From assembly GCA_030605565.1 (NCBI GenBank), contig JAUWIB010000029.1, forward strand, positions 1 through 39,444: DNA of 39,444 nucleotides, read 5' to 3'. Position numbers and translations under genes: made by a program. The first letter of the stretch is position 1, and every line of letters starts with the position of its first letter. Shown piece by piece: positions 8,756 to 17,795 of the stretch. The notes under the pieces are model-generated. The model worked only from the letters and a program-made list of their open reading frames with translations. It made no database searches and was not told where the DNA came from. This stretch comes from a bacterium. Lineage in GTDB: Bacteria > Zixibacteria > MSB-5A5 > GN15 > FEB-12.

Positions 8756-9247
8756 TCACCAACTTTTGGTGGTACGGTTGATTATCGATACGATCAGACG
8801 CTGAATCGCTTTGCTCTGACCATCCTGTTCGGTTTCGCTGTCGACCAGGTAAACACCTTCCTGGACCATGCTTTCCCGCCAGATATCAGAATCGTTGTCC
8901 CGTGGGTTTCTCAGCGCCACGTCAAAAGTCATAGTCACGCTGTATGACAACACCACATCATTCTCGTCATACTCAAACGGCTTGCGTTCATAACGAGTCA
9001 GAACACCGGACAGAGCCGCGTCGGCGTTTTCGGCGGAGACAACCTTGAAAGTCCCGTCGGCCAGAAAGGCATCGATCACCAGATCGGTTATGCGGTCAGC
9101 CAGATCATACTCGGTTGTCTTGTTGTCGAAACGGTCGACCGCTATCGTTTGGATGCTCGATTTCCCGGCCGGGTTGAACGTATAGACGGCGCAACCCAAG
9201 CCTATAAAAGCTGCTACAAGCGGTGCTAACAATAACCTGTGTGCCAT
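8756..9247 (-). CDS. lptE: LptE-like LPS-assembly lipoprotein
   Basis: 163 residues. A lipoprotein signal peptide ends in the lipobox F-I-G-L-G-C (cysteine about residue 19). The mature part starts A-V-Y-T-F-N-P and runs through I-Q-T-I-A-V-D-R-F-D-N-K-T-T-E. It continues with L-T/V-I-D-A-F and A-D-A-A-L-S-G-V-L-T-R-Y-E-R-K-P, the usual pattern of the LptE family. LptE plugs the LptD barrel that inserts lipopolysaccharide into the outer leaflet. The start codon overlaps the hutI stop in TGATG. A TTG three bases earlier is an alternative. No lptD is visible nearby. Confidence 0.82.
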   Translation of the reverse strand: MAHRLLLAPLVAAFIGLGCAVYTFNPAGKSSIQTIAVDRFDNKTTEYDLADRITDLVIDAFLADGTFKVVSAENADAALSGVLTRYERKPFEYDENDVVLSYSVTMTFDVALRNPRDNDSDIWRESMVQEGVYLVDSETEQDGQSKAIQRLIVSIINRTTKSW

Positions 9248-10557
9248 CAATCTTTCAACCCCTGAGTTTTGCGCACGTTCCCGTTTCCGAGCGATCCGCT
9301 CACTATTTTGCCCCGCTTAATTACCAACTGGGCCAGGTTTACACCGCAGTGATAAGGCAGTTCGCGGTAGTCCTGCATGTCCCAGATGACCAGGTCGGCC
9401 ATACAGCCGACCTTGAGGCGACCGATTCGGTCTTGCCGGTTGATAGCGCAGGCGGCGTTGACGGTCACCGCCGAGATTGCTTCGGCAGCCGTCATTTTCA
9501 TCTGTAATGCAGCCAGTGAGATAACCAGAGACAAAGATTCGGTGTTACTGGAACCGGGGTTGCAGTCGGTCGACAATGCCACGATGACACCGGCCTCGAT
9601 CATTTTGCGGGCCGGAGCGTAGGTGGTCCCGGCCAGCGAGAAGGTTGTCGCGGGTAACAGCACCGCTGCCGTCCCGGATGCAGCCATAGCCCGAATACCT
9701 TCGTCTGAAGCGTATACGAGGTGATCGGCGGAGACAGCCCCCATTGAGGCGGCCAGTTCAGCACCGCCGGTGGAACCCAATTCATCGACGTGGAACTTCA
9801 AACCAAGTCCTGAGTCCCTGGCGGCTTGCTGGATGCGACGTGATTCATCGACGTCGAACACACCTTTCTCGCAGAAGATGTCGGAGAACTCGGCCAGCCC
9901 TTGCGCGGTAACCTTGGGCAGCATTTCGTTGATCACCAGATCGGCATAGGCCTTGCGGTCTTCGCGGTATTCGTCCGGAACTTCGTGCGCACCCAGAAAA
10001 GTCGGGACCAGATCGATTGGGTGCGTATTATTGAGTTCGCGAATAATCTCCAACTGTTTGAGTTCAGACTCAGTCGACAGACCGTAGCCGGATTTGGCCT
10101 CGATAGTGGTGATACCGTGAGCCAGCAGCCGGTCGAGCCGGTGCGAGGTCTTTTTTATGAGAACATCGGCGGGCGTGGTGCGCAGGTCACGCACGGAGGC
10201 TCGGATGCCGCCCCCGGCAGCGGCGATTTCCATGTAGGTTTTGCCCCGGATGCGCATCTCGAATTCTTTTTCGCGCGTCATCGAGAACACCGGATGAGTG
10301 TGCGGATCAATGAAACCGGGGGTGACAACCCGGCCGCCGGCATCGATCACCCGACATCCCTCAGCCAACGGCGCGCGGCCTTCAACCTCATCGGAACGAC
10401 CGACGGCCAGCAGTTCCTCACCGGCCACGGCCACTCCCCCATTCTCAACCAGAGCCAGTTGTTTCATCTGATCACCAAGCCGGGGAACGTCTCCGGCCAT
10501 CGTGACCAACTGACCGATGTTCTTGACAAGTAGAGTGGCTTTCTTTTCCAACGGCAT
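9247..10557 (-). CDS. hutI: Imidazolonepropionase
   Basis: A 436-residue cytosolic amidohydrolase. It opens the ring of 4-imidazolone-5-propionate to give N-formimino-glutamate, the third step of histidine breakdown. Visible metal-site motifs are D-P-H-T-H-P (about residue 85), K-F-H-V-D-E-L and S-T-D-C-N-P-G-S-S, in the order expected for the family. The substrate-loop segments E-A-K-S-G-Y-G-L and F-L-G-A-H-E-V-P are also present. Length is normal. hutU, encoding the preceding step, is on the same strand 2.4 kb upstream, with two glycan-related genes in between. hutH is not in the window. Confidence 0.95.
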   Translation of the reverse strand: MPLEKKATLLVKNIGQLVTMAGDVPRLGDQMKQLALVENGGVAVAGEELLAVGRSDEVEGRAPLAEGCRVIDAGGRVVTPGFIDPHTHPVFSMTREKEFEMRIRGKTYMEIAAAGGGIRASVRDLRTTPADVLIKKTSHRLDRLLAHGITTIEAKSGYGLSTESELKQLEIIRELNNTHPIDLVPTFLGAHEVPDEYREDRKAYADLVINEMLPKVTAQGLAEFSDIFCEKGVFDVDESRRIQQAARDSGLGLKFHVDELGSTGGAELAASMGAVSADHLVYASDEGIRAMAASGTAAVLLPATTFSLAGTTYAPARKMIEAGVIVALSTDCNPGSSNTESLSLVISLAALQMKMTAAEAISAVTVNAACAINRQDRIGRLKVGCMADLVIWDMQDYRELPYHCGVNLAQLVIKRGKIVSGSLGNGNVRKTQGLKD

Positions 10558-10692
10558 ATCACGAATATATGGTGTGAGCGGTTCTGATCAAAATGATTCT
10601 TACATGGCGACAGACCAAGGGGCGCGTCCCGTAACTGGTTGTGGGTTGGTTTGAAGATTAACCTACCCTACCGCAAGTAGAAAAACACCAAG

Positions 10693-11685
10693 TTACCGGG
10701 AATAGTCTTTGCGAAGGCTGTCAGCCCATTGATCGAAGAATGGGTCGCCTGTCATCCTGGCGAGATCACGCAGTTGGCCAATATGGACCCGATGATAGTT
10801 GACATCGAAGCGTCGGAAATGCAGATTATATAAACTAATCCCTCCCTTTCGCCGAAACAACGGCAAGTAATTCTTGATTGTGCTCAAACCAGCTTTCAAG
10901 ATCATTTCCGCCTGTGGGTCATTTGTAAGCCGGAAGTAATCATATAGCCCAAAGATAGCAAACATGAATCCGTTCAGGGTCATGCTGGGTGGCTCGGTAG
11001 GATATTCCTCGACCCAGTAGCACCCACAACTATCACGAAAAACCGTCCAGGGATGGCTGTCGTTGCGAAATCTGAGGAAAGAATTGAAAACCTTACGCGA
11101 GAGGTCAAGAAAAGTCGAGTCTTGCGTGACATCAAACATGCGCACAAGGACGCCAAGCAGCTCCCCCTGCGCCATCCCCGAGAACCAAGGCGCTGTCAGA
11201 AGAGCATCATCACGCTGATGAACTTTGTAATCTATGTTGTAGGGAAAGTACATGGCGCTGTCGAAGGTCATCGCTTCCTGAATCAAGCGTGCCACGTACT
11301 TGTGGGCGAGTTGCAGAAGCGCAGTATCACCTGTCCGATGGTAGACATCAAGCAACGCATACAGTTTGTGAGCCATTGCAACCGGATGGTAGTAGGATTC
11401 GCCTTCCCATTCGCTCAGCATCACATTGTCGGCATCACGTACAAAGTCCGTATCACGAGCCGCTGTTTCGGAGTAGCCAGTGTTGGGGAGGTCGTCGTAC
11501 GCAAGCTCAACAATGTCGAAGTCATACGAGACGCAGGTATCAAGCGGAGGTATTGGGCCGTAATCGTGGCCGGACAGTTCGACTCCCTTCTCACAGGAGA
11601 TCAGTAGTCCGACCGTCACCGTCACAACTCCTGCCAGGAGCCGCGAAATCAGCTTCGATTTCGTTGGTGGACTCAGGGGTGTCAT
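10693..11685 (-). CDS. Lipoprotein with D-glucuronyl C5-epimerase C-terminal domain
   Basis: A 330-residue lipoprotein; the signal segment ends V-G-L-L-I-S-C, cysteine about residue 31. Its body is an alpha/alpha-toroid resembling the C-terminal catalytic domain of glucuronyl C5-epimerases. Matching segments are W-F-S-G-M-A-Q-G-E-L-L, E-E-Y-P-T-E-P-P, L-N-G-F-M-F-A-I-F-G-L-Y-D-Y and the terminal Y-N-L-H-F-R...Y-H-R-V-H-I-x-Q-L motif. In animals this domain converts D-glucuronate to L-iduronate in heparan chains. Bacterial forms are little studied and probably act on polysaccharide. It follows the glycosyltransferase gene by 14 bases, so the two probably serve one glycan. Confidence 0.75.
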   Translation of the reverse strand: MTPLSPPTKSKLISRLLAGVVTVTVGLLISCEKGVELSGHDYGPIPPLDTCVSYDFDIVELAYDDLPNTGYSETAARDTDFVRDADNVMLSEWEGESYYHPVAMAHKLYALLDVYHRTGDTALLQLAHKYVARLIQEAMTFDSAMYFPYNIDYKVHQRDDALLTAPWFSGMAQGELLGVLVRMFDVTQDSTFLDLSRKVFNSFLRFRNDSHPWTVFRDSCGCYWVEEYPTEPPSMTLNGFMFAIFGLYDYFRLTNDPQAEMILKAGLSTIKNYLPLFRRKGGISLYNLHFRRFDVNYHRVHIGQLRDLARMTGDPFFDQWADSLRKDYSR

Positions 11686-11699
11686 CGAACCTCATTCGT

Positions 11700-12884
11700 C
11701 TAATGTGTTCCATAGCGGCTCAGCAGAGACCTGCCGAGGCGATGCTGGGTGGCCACCGCCACGGCGTAGATAAGCGGAAGCAACGGCACAAGATAATAGT
11801 ATCGGGCGATGAAAAGCATGTGAAAAACGGTATAACCGGCAATCATCAGTTGTATGGATCGGGCCTGTCTTTGCAGGCCTGATCCCAACAGGCGCGGGAG
11901 GATGAATATTCCGATCCAAAAGAACGGGTAGAAGAGAGCACTGTCGGCGTAGTGGACCCGCCACAGGAGATTGGTCTTGCTGAGGGTTAGCATGATCGAT
12001 CTTCCCGGGTTACGGCAAATGTAATCAAGTCCTCCCTGAAGAAAGGCCGACTGGTTCCGCAAAGACAGTGTGTCGTACGGCGGTTCGAAAAGCTCCGGCT
12101 CCTGATAGGTGCCGTTGGCAACTTCGTTAAAACCGGAATAGAAATTGAAACCGGCGTTGGTGGACAGCAGAATGAGACGATCGTGACAAATCCAGTTGCG
12201 CACCGTCCAGGGTCCGATGGCGGCGCTTGTGGCCAGCAGAAGAATCACCGAGTACTTTACGGCACGGGGACGGTGAGTCATGGCTACCAGATAGACCATC
12301 CCAGGCAAGAGGGCCAGGACTCGGCCGGTGGCGAGGGCGGCCAGCCCCAGGAAAACACCCGCGAGGCTGAGAGCGATCAGCGGTCTATTGCTATCACGAA
12401 ACAAGAAGTAAAGCGACAGGGCCACCAGGAGGCAGGTGATGAGTTCATACTTGTAGTACATGGTGAAGTAGTACATCAGCATGGAATTGAATACGAAGAG
12501 ACCGGCCCACCGCGACGACAGTTCCCCGACCAGTCGCCGCATATATCGTTCTGAGATAACGGTGATGAGCACCAAAGCAGCAATGTTTAGCAGGTAGTAC
12601 AGTTGAGATGCCTCCCCGAAGAGGCGAAAAAACTGGGCCAGCAGAAGCGGGTAGAGCGGCGGCCAGTAGGACCCTTCCAGAGCTCCACAGGCAGGCCATG
12701 ACCCGGCGTCCTGTATCTGGTGAGCGACGCGCAGATAAATATGAGAGTCTATGCCCGAAGCCGTGTTGCCGACAAATGTGAAGATAACGTGGGCAAGGGT
12801 AGACAGACCCAGGACAAGCCAGTACCGTCGCAAGGTTAGCCCGTGGTAGACCCGGCGAAGGAAACGAAGTATCTTGGCTGCCAT
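11700..12884 (-). CDS. GT-C family glycosyltransferase (PMT/ArnT-like), membrane protein
   Basis: A 394-residue integral membrane protein with about ten hydrophobic segments. The first periplasmic loop contains G-I-D-S-H-I-Y-L-R-V-A, with the acidic residue that GT-C enzymes use in catalysis, followed by W-P-P-L-Y-P-L-L-L-A. R-N-W in the middle is also usual for the family. Such enzymes move a sugar from a polyprenyl-phosphate carrier to lipid, protein or glycan on the outer face of the membrane. It is likely cotranscribed with the C5-epimerase-like gene. The donor and acceptor are unknown. Confidence 0.75.
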   Translation of the reverse strand: MAAKILRFLRRVYHGLTLRRYWLVLGLSTLAHVIFTFVGNTASGIDSHIYLRVAHQIQDAGSWPACGALEGSYWPPLYPLLLAQFFRLFGEASQLYYLLNIAALVLITVISERYMRRLVGELSSRWAGLFVFNSMLMYYFTMYYKYELITCLLVALSLYFLFRDSNRPLIALSLAGVFLGLAALATGRVLALLPGMVYLVAMTHRPRAVKYSVILLLATSAAIGPWTVRNWICHDRLILLSTNAGFNFYSGFNEVANGTYQEPELFEPPYDTLSLRNQSAFLQGGLDYICRNPGRSIMLTLSKTNLLWRVHYADSALFYPFFWIGIFILPRLLGSGLQRQARSIQLMIAGYTVFHMLFIARYYYLVPLLPLIYAVAVATQHRLGRSLLSRYGTH

Positions 12885-12976
12885 GGCTCAGTCACCTCAG
12901 AATCAGGTTTGAAGGTCTGGCAGAAAAACCTCTGAGACGGACCGATTGATGAGAAAGACTCTAACCGGAGGCAGTA

Positions 12977-14626
12977 TCATTTCATCGGGATCTTGATTTT
13001 GTGTTTGTGCGCGAACTTGATCGCATCGGGGTAACCGGCATCGGCGTGGCGGACGATGCCGCTGCCCGGATCATTGGTCAGGACCCTGTTGAGACGCTCG
13101 GCCATCTCTTTGGTGCCGTCGGCCACCACTACCATTCCGGCATGAATAGCGTTCCCGATCCCAACCCCGCCGCCGTGATGAATCGACACCCAACTGGCGC
13201 CGGAGATAGCATTGAGCAGGCCGTTCAGAAGAGGCCAGTCAGCGATAGCGTCGGAACCGTCGAGCATCCCTTCTGTCTCGCGGTATGGAGAGGCCACCGA
13301 ACCGCAGTCGAGGTGGTCGCGACCGATTACTATAGGACCGGAGATTTTGCCCTTTTGGATGTAGTTGTTCATGATGTCGGCGAAGCGCGCGCGCTCGCCA
13401 TAGCCTAACCAGCAAATGCGGGCCGGTAAACCCTGGAACGGAATCTGTTCGCGCGCCATCTTGATCCAGCGCACCAATGACTTGTTTTTGGCAAACTCTT
13501 TCAGAACGATCTCATCGGTGACGGCGATATCATTCGGATCCCCCGACAACGCGGCCCAACGAAACGGTCCGCGCCCTTCGCAGAACAGCGGGCGCACATA
13601 CTCCGGCACAAAACCCGGATAGGCAAAGGCGTTGACCAGCCCGCCCGTTTGAGCTTGGCCGCGAAGGTTGTTGCCGTAGTCGAACACCACCGATCCGGCC
13701 TTCTGGAACTTGAGCATGGCGTCACAATGTTTCACCATCGACTCATAGGAACGCTTGATATAGCCTTTGGGGTCTTTCTTGCGCATCCGGTTGGCCTCGA
13801 TCACTGTCAGCGCTTCCGGGATATAGCCGTTCAGTTCATCGTGCGCCGAAGTTTGATCGGTGACAATATCCGGCACGATCCCGCGACGGAATATCTCCGG
13901 GAAAATCTCAGCGCAGTTGCCGACCAGTCCAATCGAGATCGGCTCTTTCGACTTGGTGTGTTCTTTGATTAGTTTGATTGCTTTGTCCAGGGTCTTCACT
14001 TTGACATGGCAGAAGCCCTGCTTGATGCGACGATTGATGCGGGCTTCGTCGACCTCAACCACCAGAATCGATGCGCCCGACATAGTGCCCGCCATTGGCT
14101 GCGCGCCGCCCATGCCACCCATACCGCCGGTAAGGACCCATCTGCTGCTCAGATCGCCGCCGAAATGCTTGTCCGCGATGGCTGCAAATGTCTCGTAAGT
14201 TCCCTGGATGATTCCCTGGGTGCCGATGTAAATCCAACTGCCGGCTGTCATCTGGCCGAACATGATCAGCCCCAGCCGTTCCAACTGACGGAATTTTTCC
14301 CAGTTTGCCCAGTGCGGCACCAGATGGGAGTTGGCGATTATTACTCGCGGTGAATACTCGTGGGTGCGGAAAACGCCGACCGGTTTGCCCGACTGGATCA
14401 TCAGCGTCTCGTCGTTCTCAAGTTTCTTGAGCGACTTGACTATGGCGTCGTATGCTTCCCAGTTGCGCGCGGCCTTGCCGCTGCCGCCGTATACGATCAA
14501 CTCCTCCGGTTTCTCGGCAACCTCCGCATCGAGGTTGTTGTTGAGCATCCTGAGGGCGGCTTCCTGATGCCAACCCTTGCACGACAGTTTCAGACCACGA
14601 GCAGCTTTGACTTTCCTGGGCTTCAT
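12977..14626 (-). CDS. hutU: Urocanate hydratase
   Basis: A 549-residue cytosolic enzyme that hydrates urocanate to 4-imidazolone-5-propionate using tightly bound NAD+. Characteristic segments include [11 protein letters not shown], the glycine-rich [12 protein letters not shown] nucleotide site and [10 protein letters not shown] (catalytic cysteine 405). Further segments are [13 protein letters not shown]-x-R-E-T and H-H-G-G-G-V-G-I-G. Length matches the family. It pairs functionally with hutI. Upstream is a repeat-rich spacer with no recognisable regulator. Confidence 0.96.
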   Translation of the reverse strand: MKPRKVKAARGLKLSCKGWHQEAALRMLNNNLDAEVAEKPEELIVYGGSGKAARNWEAYDAIVKSLKKLENDETLMIQSGKPVGVFRTHEYSPRVIIANSHLVPHWANWEKFRQLERLGLIMFGQMTAGSWIYIGTQGIIQGTYETFAAIADKHFGGDLSSRWVLTGGMGGMGGAQPMAGTMSGASILVVEVDEARINRRIKQGFCHVKVKTLDKAIKLIKEHTKSKEPISIGLVGNCAEIFPEIFRRGIVPDIVTDQTSAHDELNGYIPEALTVIEANRMRKKDPKGYIKRSYESMVKHCDAMLKFQKAGSVVFDYGNNLRGQAQTGGLVNAFAYPGFVPEYVRPLFCEGRGPFRWAALSGDPNDIAVTDEIVLKEFAKNKSLVRWIKMAREQIPFQGLPARICWLGYGERARFADIMNNYIQKGKISGPIVIGRDHLDCGSVASPYRETEGMLDGSDAIADWPLLNGLLNAISGASWVSIHHGGGVGIGNAIHAGMVVVADGTKEMAERLNRVLTNDPGSGIVRHADAGYPDAIKFAHKHKIKIPMK

Positions 14627-14760
14627 CGACAGACTCCTGTTATTATCCGGCGAATATAAAGCGGTAACCTGAGCAAGTCAAACAGTGAGTTTGAGCGGTG
14701 GGGGCGGCAGCGTGTGGCTGCATTTACAGTGACAGATCCTCCGTCCCGTCTTTTTGTGGT

Positions 14761-14782
14761 CGGCGTACGTCCCCGTGCGCCG
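14761..14782. repeat. Hairpin repeat, TCCC loop
   Basis: CGGCGTACG and CGTGCGCCG pair over 8 of 9 positions around a TCCC loop. It is a member of the same intergenic hairpin family. Confidence 0.55.
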
Positions 14783-14801
14783 ACAACTTTTCAGGGTGAA
14801 C

Positions 14802-14825
14802 GCGGTAGACGAGGACGTCCACCGC
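14802..14825. repeat. Hairpin repeat, AGGA loop
   Basis: GCGGTAGACG and CGTCCACCGC pair over 9 of 10 positions around an AGGA loop. The layout is the same as at 6886-6909. Confidence 0.6.
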
Positions 14826-15031
14826 GCACTAACAGTGAGTTTGGGCGGTGGGGAATTGCAGAGTCGTTTGTTTCGCAGGGTCCTGGCCACGCTGAAAGCG
14901 TGGTTGTGACCCTGCGATCCTCGCAGAGGTGTTGCGGAACTGCTGTATGAAAAACCGGCCGTTCACACGCCCTCATTCGGAGGTCGTGGGAACCACCGGA
15001 ACAGGCAATCTGGGGTGTTCGCGCAGAATCC

Positions 15032-15352
15032 TTACCCCCCCTCCTTCTCCACACCCTTCACTTCCTGGCGGGTGAAGATGTAGGGCACGCCCTCGCCGTA
15101 GCCGCGCTCCGGCGTGCAGACCAGGAAGGAGTCCGATTCGAAAATAGCCACCACCAACTGGCTCGGCGCGTCCGGCTCCAGGTCGGCGTAGTGCTGTCCG
15201 ACCTCGATGCGTCGCCGGGAAGAACCGTGATAGAGTGGGTTGACCTCAATGGCGTTGATTCGCTTATCGCGCACCGGTCGCTGCATCAGTTTGGCGAGGT
15301 AGTCAACTACCTGTTTTCGTTCATCAGCTTCCATTAACGGTTTCTCGTTCAT
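15032..15352 (-). CDS. Hypothetical protein, about 106 residues
   Basis: I take the ATG at 15352 (MNEKPLMEADERKQVVDYLA), which has GGAG eight bases upstream. The longer frame crosses the hairpin repeat at 15425-15444. The protein has an N-terminal helix, then I-E-V-N-P-L-Y-H-G-S-S-R-R-R-I-E-V-G and a beta-type region with V-V-A-I-F-E-S-D-S-F-L-V-C-T-P-E-R-G. It has no signal peptide or membrane segment, so it is presumably cytosolic. I do not recognise the family. It faces away from the decarboxylase operon. Confidence 0.6.
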   Translation of the reverse strand: MNEKPLMEADERKQVVDYLAKLMQRPVRDKRINAIEVNPLYHGSSRRRIEVGQHYADLEPDAPSQLVVAIFESDSFLVCTPERGYGEGVPYIFTRQEVKGVEKEGG

Positions 15353-15424
15353 GTCGCTCCATCGGTATGGCCGTCGAGGCACAGCATTTGTGGGCGTCGT
15401 ATATCCACATGCGACGCTTACGGT

Positions 15425-15444
15425 GGCAGATGTGGACATCTGCC
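15425..15444. repeat. Hairpin repeat, TGGA loop
   Basis: A perfect 8-bp stem, GGCAGATG and CATCTGCC, surrounds a TGGA loop. It lies between the hypothetical gene and the decarboxylase operon. Confidence 0.6.
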
Positions 15445-15707
15445 GTACACAGTTATTCCAAACTACATCAGGTGGTGTGCTTAGTCAAGGGGGCGATAAT
15501 ATCCGGTCTAAATTATCCTCTTGGCGTAACGCCGAATACGCGGCTGCCAGAATAATGCAGTAAATATAATGTTCGGTACTTGATAGTCGTGAGTCACTTG
15601 GTTATACTATCACCTTGTTTTTCGGCCCGTTCGCAACCGGGCGGGTCGTACCGAACGTGGATGTCTGTCCATCTCGGTGGGCGGACCAACATACGGAGAG
15701 TTTGCCT

Positions 15708-15920
15708 ATGGGATCGATGGATCTCGTTCACATATGCGCCTCGGCATTCGCCGCGGTGTTTTTCTTGTTGATGGTGTTGGCCATCGTGATGCGAGTCATC
15801 ATCGTCGTCTTTCCGCAGAGAGAGGCCAAAGCCGATGCCGCTGTCCTTGCAGCCGTTGCTACGGTGGCCGCAAGCGTTTACTCTGGCACGAAGATAACCA
15901 AGGTTGAGGAGATAAAATGA
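15708..15920 (+). CDS. oadG: Na+-translocating decarboxylase gamma subunit (OadG-like)
   Basis: A 70-residue protein with one transmembrane helix (about 8-30) followed by a short cytoplasmic tail containing A-A-V-L-A-A-V-A-T-V-A-A-S-V-Y-S-G. This is the layout of OadG, which anchors and helps assemble the decarboxylase. I chose ATG 15708, with GGAG at 15695-15698. ATG 15717 is an alternative. Its stop overlaps the alpha-subunit start in ATGA, so the genes are translationally coupled. The assignment rests on size, topology and position more than on sequence. Confidence 0.72.
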   Translation: MGSMDLVHICASAFAAVFFLLMVLAIVMRVIIVVFPQREAKADAAVLAAVATVAASVYSGTKITKVEEIK

Positions 15921-17782
15921 TCTTTACTGAGAAAGCCAAAAAGATCCGGGTGATGTTCACCCCCTTCCGCGACGGGCTACAGAGTTCGTTCGGCGGCAAG
16001 GTGCGTCTTAATGACATTCTACCGGCCATGAAACGTTCCGCCGAACTGGGGATTCACCATTTTGAGTTCGGCGGCGGGGCGCGCTACCAGGCGCCGCTGA
16101 TGTATCTGGGCGAGGATCCGTTCGAGGACATGAAGAAGATGCGTGAGGCGGTCGGTCCCGATATCGATCTCCAGATTCTCACCCGCTCGGTTTCCGGTGT
16201 CACTCTGACGACACAGTCGATGGAGGGATTGAACCTCCAGGCCAAGCTGATGAAAGAGTATGGCACTACCTGGGATCGCAACTTCGACTATATGAACGAT
16301 GTCGACAACCTCATCAAGACCGGCAAACCGATTGTCGATGCCGGGATGCATCACCAGGTTTGTATCGCCCTGATGGGTATGCCGTTCCATTCGGACAAGG
16401 TGCATACCGCCGAGTTCTACTTCAACATCGGCAAACGTCTCCTCGAAAGCGGTATGCGGATCGACAGCATCTGCCTGAAAGATGCCAGCGGCACCACCGA
16501 CCCGAAAACGATCTATGACACTGCGGTGGCTTTGAGAAAGATCATGCCACCGGAGATGCCGCTGTGGCAGCACACTCACGACACAGCCAGCATGGCGGTG
16601 GCCTGCTACATGGCCGGTATCGAGGGTGGGGTTGACGGTATCGATCTGTCGGTCCGACCCATGGCCTCCGGCACCGTGCAGCCGGATGTGCGCTCGATGG
16701 ACCATGCTCTCAAAGGCACCGGCTACTCGCTTGATGTCGACGCGTCCAAAATGGGCGAGATCGAAGATATGCTCAACGAATCCATGGCCGATTACGCTTT
16801 CAACCCGACCACCACCGCCGCTGACGCCCGCGTGCTGGGCTTCCCGATGCCGGGCGGCGCGATTGGACCGAACGTTCACATGATGGTCAAAGCCGGTATT
16901 CTCGACAAGTACACCGAGGTGCTGTCTGAGTTCCCGGTCGTGGTGGAAGCGGGTGGCGCCTGGACCAGTGTTACGCCGGGTAGTCAGCAGTACTGGCTGC
17001 AAGCGTTCAACAATGTGCTGTACGGACGATGGAAAAAGATCGACGCCGGATTTGGCAAGGCGGTGCTGGGCTATTTCGGCAAGACACCATTGCCGCCGGA
17101 CCAGGAAGTTGTGAAAGCCGCCTCCGAACAATTGGACTTGCCACCATTTGATGGTGATCCGCTGGAAGCAGCGCCGAAGAACATCGACGCCGCCAAGGCC
17201 GCTCTACAAGAGCGCAACCTGCCGGTCAATGACAAAAACACCTTCCTGGTGCTGGGTCAGATGGTGCCGGGCAAGAAAATCGAAGTTAACGAAGGTATCC
17301 GTTTCCTGACGGGCAAATCGAAAATCGACGTCCCCCTGAAGAAGAAAGAGGCGCCGAAACCGGCTGCCGCCTCCGCGCCGTCTGCGGCACCTGCTACGCC
17401 GGCTGTGACCGGTCCGGTGACATCACGCTGCACCGTTGAGGAGAACGGCCAACGTCGGACATTTATGGTTACGCTCGAACCGGCCTCCGGTGGCGGCGTT
17501 GCCGCAGTGTCAACCGTGGCGCCTGCTGCCACTGCAACTCCGGCTGTTCCGGCGTCGTCCAACGGTACGCCGGTGTATTCGTCGTTCGCTGGTTCGGTGG
17601 AGATTGTGGATATCATGGTCAAAGTCGGCGACACGATCACGAAGGGCAAGACGGTGGCACAAATCGAGGCGATGAAAGCCACGCACGACATTAAGGCTCC
17701 ATGTGACGGCACCGTGTCGGAGATATTCGCGCAGATCGGCGATGAGATCGATTCCTCGAAACCGATTCTGATGATCGCGTAG
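15917..17782 (+). CDS. oadA: Biotin-dependent decarboxylase/carboxyltransferase alpha subunit (oxaloacetate decarboxylase type)
   Basis: A 621-residue cytosolic subunit that transfers CO2 from a 2-oxo acid, probably oxaloacetate, to biotin. The TIM-barrel carboxyltransferase domain (about 10-270) has the metal site D19, K188 in C-L-K-D-A-S-G and H219/H221 in Q-H-T-H-D-T. A PYC/OadA-type helical domain follows (to about 465). After an Ala/Pro-rich linker comes a biotinyl domain with K587 in E-A-M-K-A. Odd points are F-T-P-F-R-D instead of the usual D-T-T-x-R-D opening, A after the biotin lysine instead of M, and A-G-G-A-W where most homologues have D-L-G-Y-P. It is a divergent branch, so the substrate is less certain than the chemistry. 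Confidence 0.88.
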   Translation: MIFTEKAKKIRVMFTPFRDGLQSSFGGKVRLNDILPAMKRSAELGIHHFEFGGGARYQAPLMYLGEDPFEDMKKMREAVGPDIDLQILTRSVSGVTLTTQSMEGLNLQAKLMKEYGTTWDRNFDYMNDVDNLIKTGKPIVDAGMHHQVCIALMGMPFHSDKVHTAEFYFNIGKRLLESGMRIDSICLKDASGTTDPKTIYDTAVALRKIMPPEMPLWQHTHDTASMAVACYMAGIEGGVDGIDLSVRPMASGTVQPDVRSMDHALKGTGYSLDVDASKMGEIEDMLNESMADYAFNPTTTAADARVLGFPMPGGAIGPNVHMMVKAGILDKYTEVLSEFPVVVEAGGAWTSVTPGSQQYWLQAFNNVLYGRWKKIDAGFGKAVLGYFGKTPLPPDQEVVKAASEQLDLPPFDGDPLEAAPKNIDAAKAALQERNLPVNDKNTFLVLGQMVPGKKIEVNEGIRFLTGKSKIDVPLKKKEAPKPAAASAPSAAPATPAVTGPVTSRCTVEENGQRRTFMVTLEPASGGGVAAVSTVAPAATATPAVPASSNGTPVYSSFAGSVEIVDIMVKVGDTITKGKTVAQIEAMKATHDIKAPCDGTVSEIFAQIGDEIDSSKPILMIA

Positions 17783-17795
17783 CAGGGCGCCACCA

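Larger units (their letters stand above)
14681..14853. repeat. Direct repeat pair AACAGTGAGTTTG-R-GCGGTGGGG
   Basis: Copies at 14681-14703 and 14831-14853 differ at one base and are 150 bp apart. The spacing holds two hairpin repeats, so the pair may bound a duplicated repeat module. Confidence 0.6.
14627..15031. other. 405-bp non-coding spacer with direct and inverted repeats
   Basis: No gene is supportable. The spacer holds a direct repeat, AACAGTGAGTTTG-R-GCGGTGGGG, at 14681-14703 and 14831-14853 (one mismatch, 150 bp apart). Two hairpins of the four-base-loop family lie between these copies. An inverted pair around GTCCTGGCCACGCTG-AAA-GCGTGG lies near 14880-14910. Confidence 0.5.

Noticed and set aside
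16019-17131. Long minus-strand open frame of 370 codons
   Set aside because: It lies antisense to the decarboxylase alpha gene, which has full family signatures. The antisense protein is rich in H, R and G with no recognisable domain.
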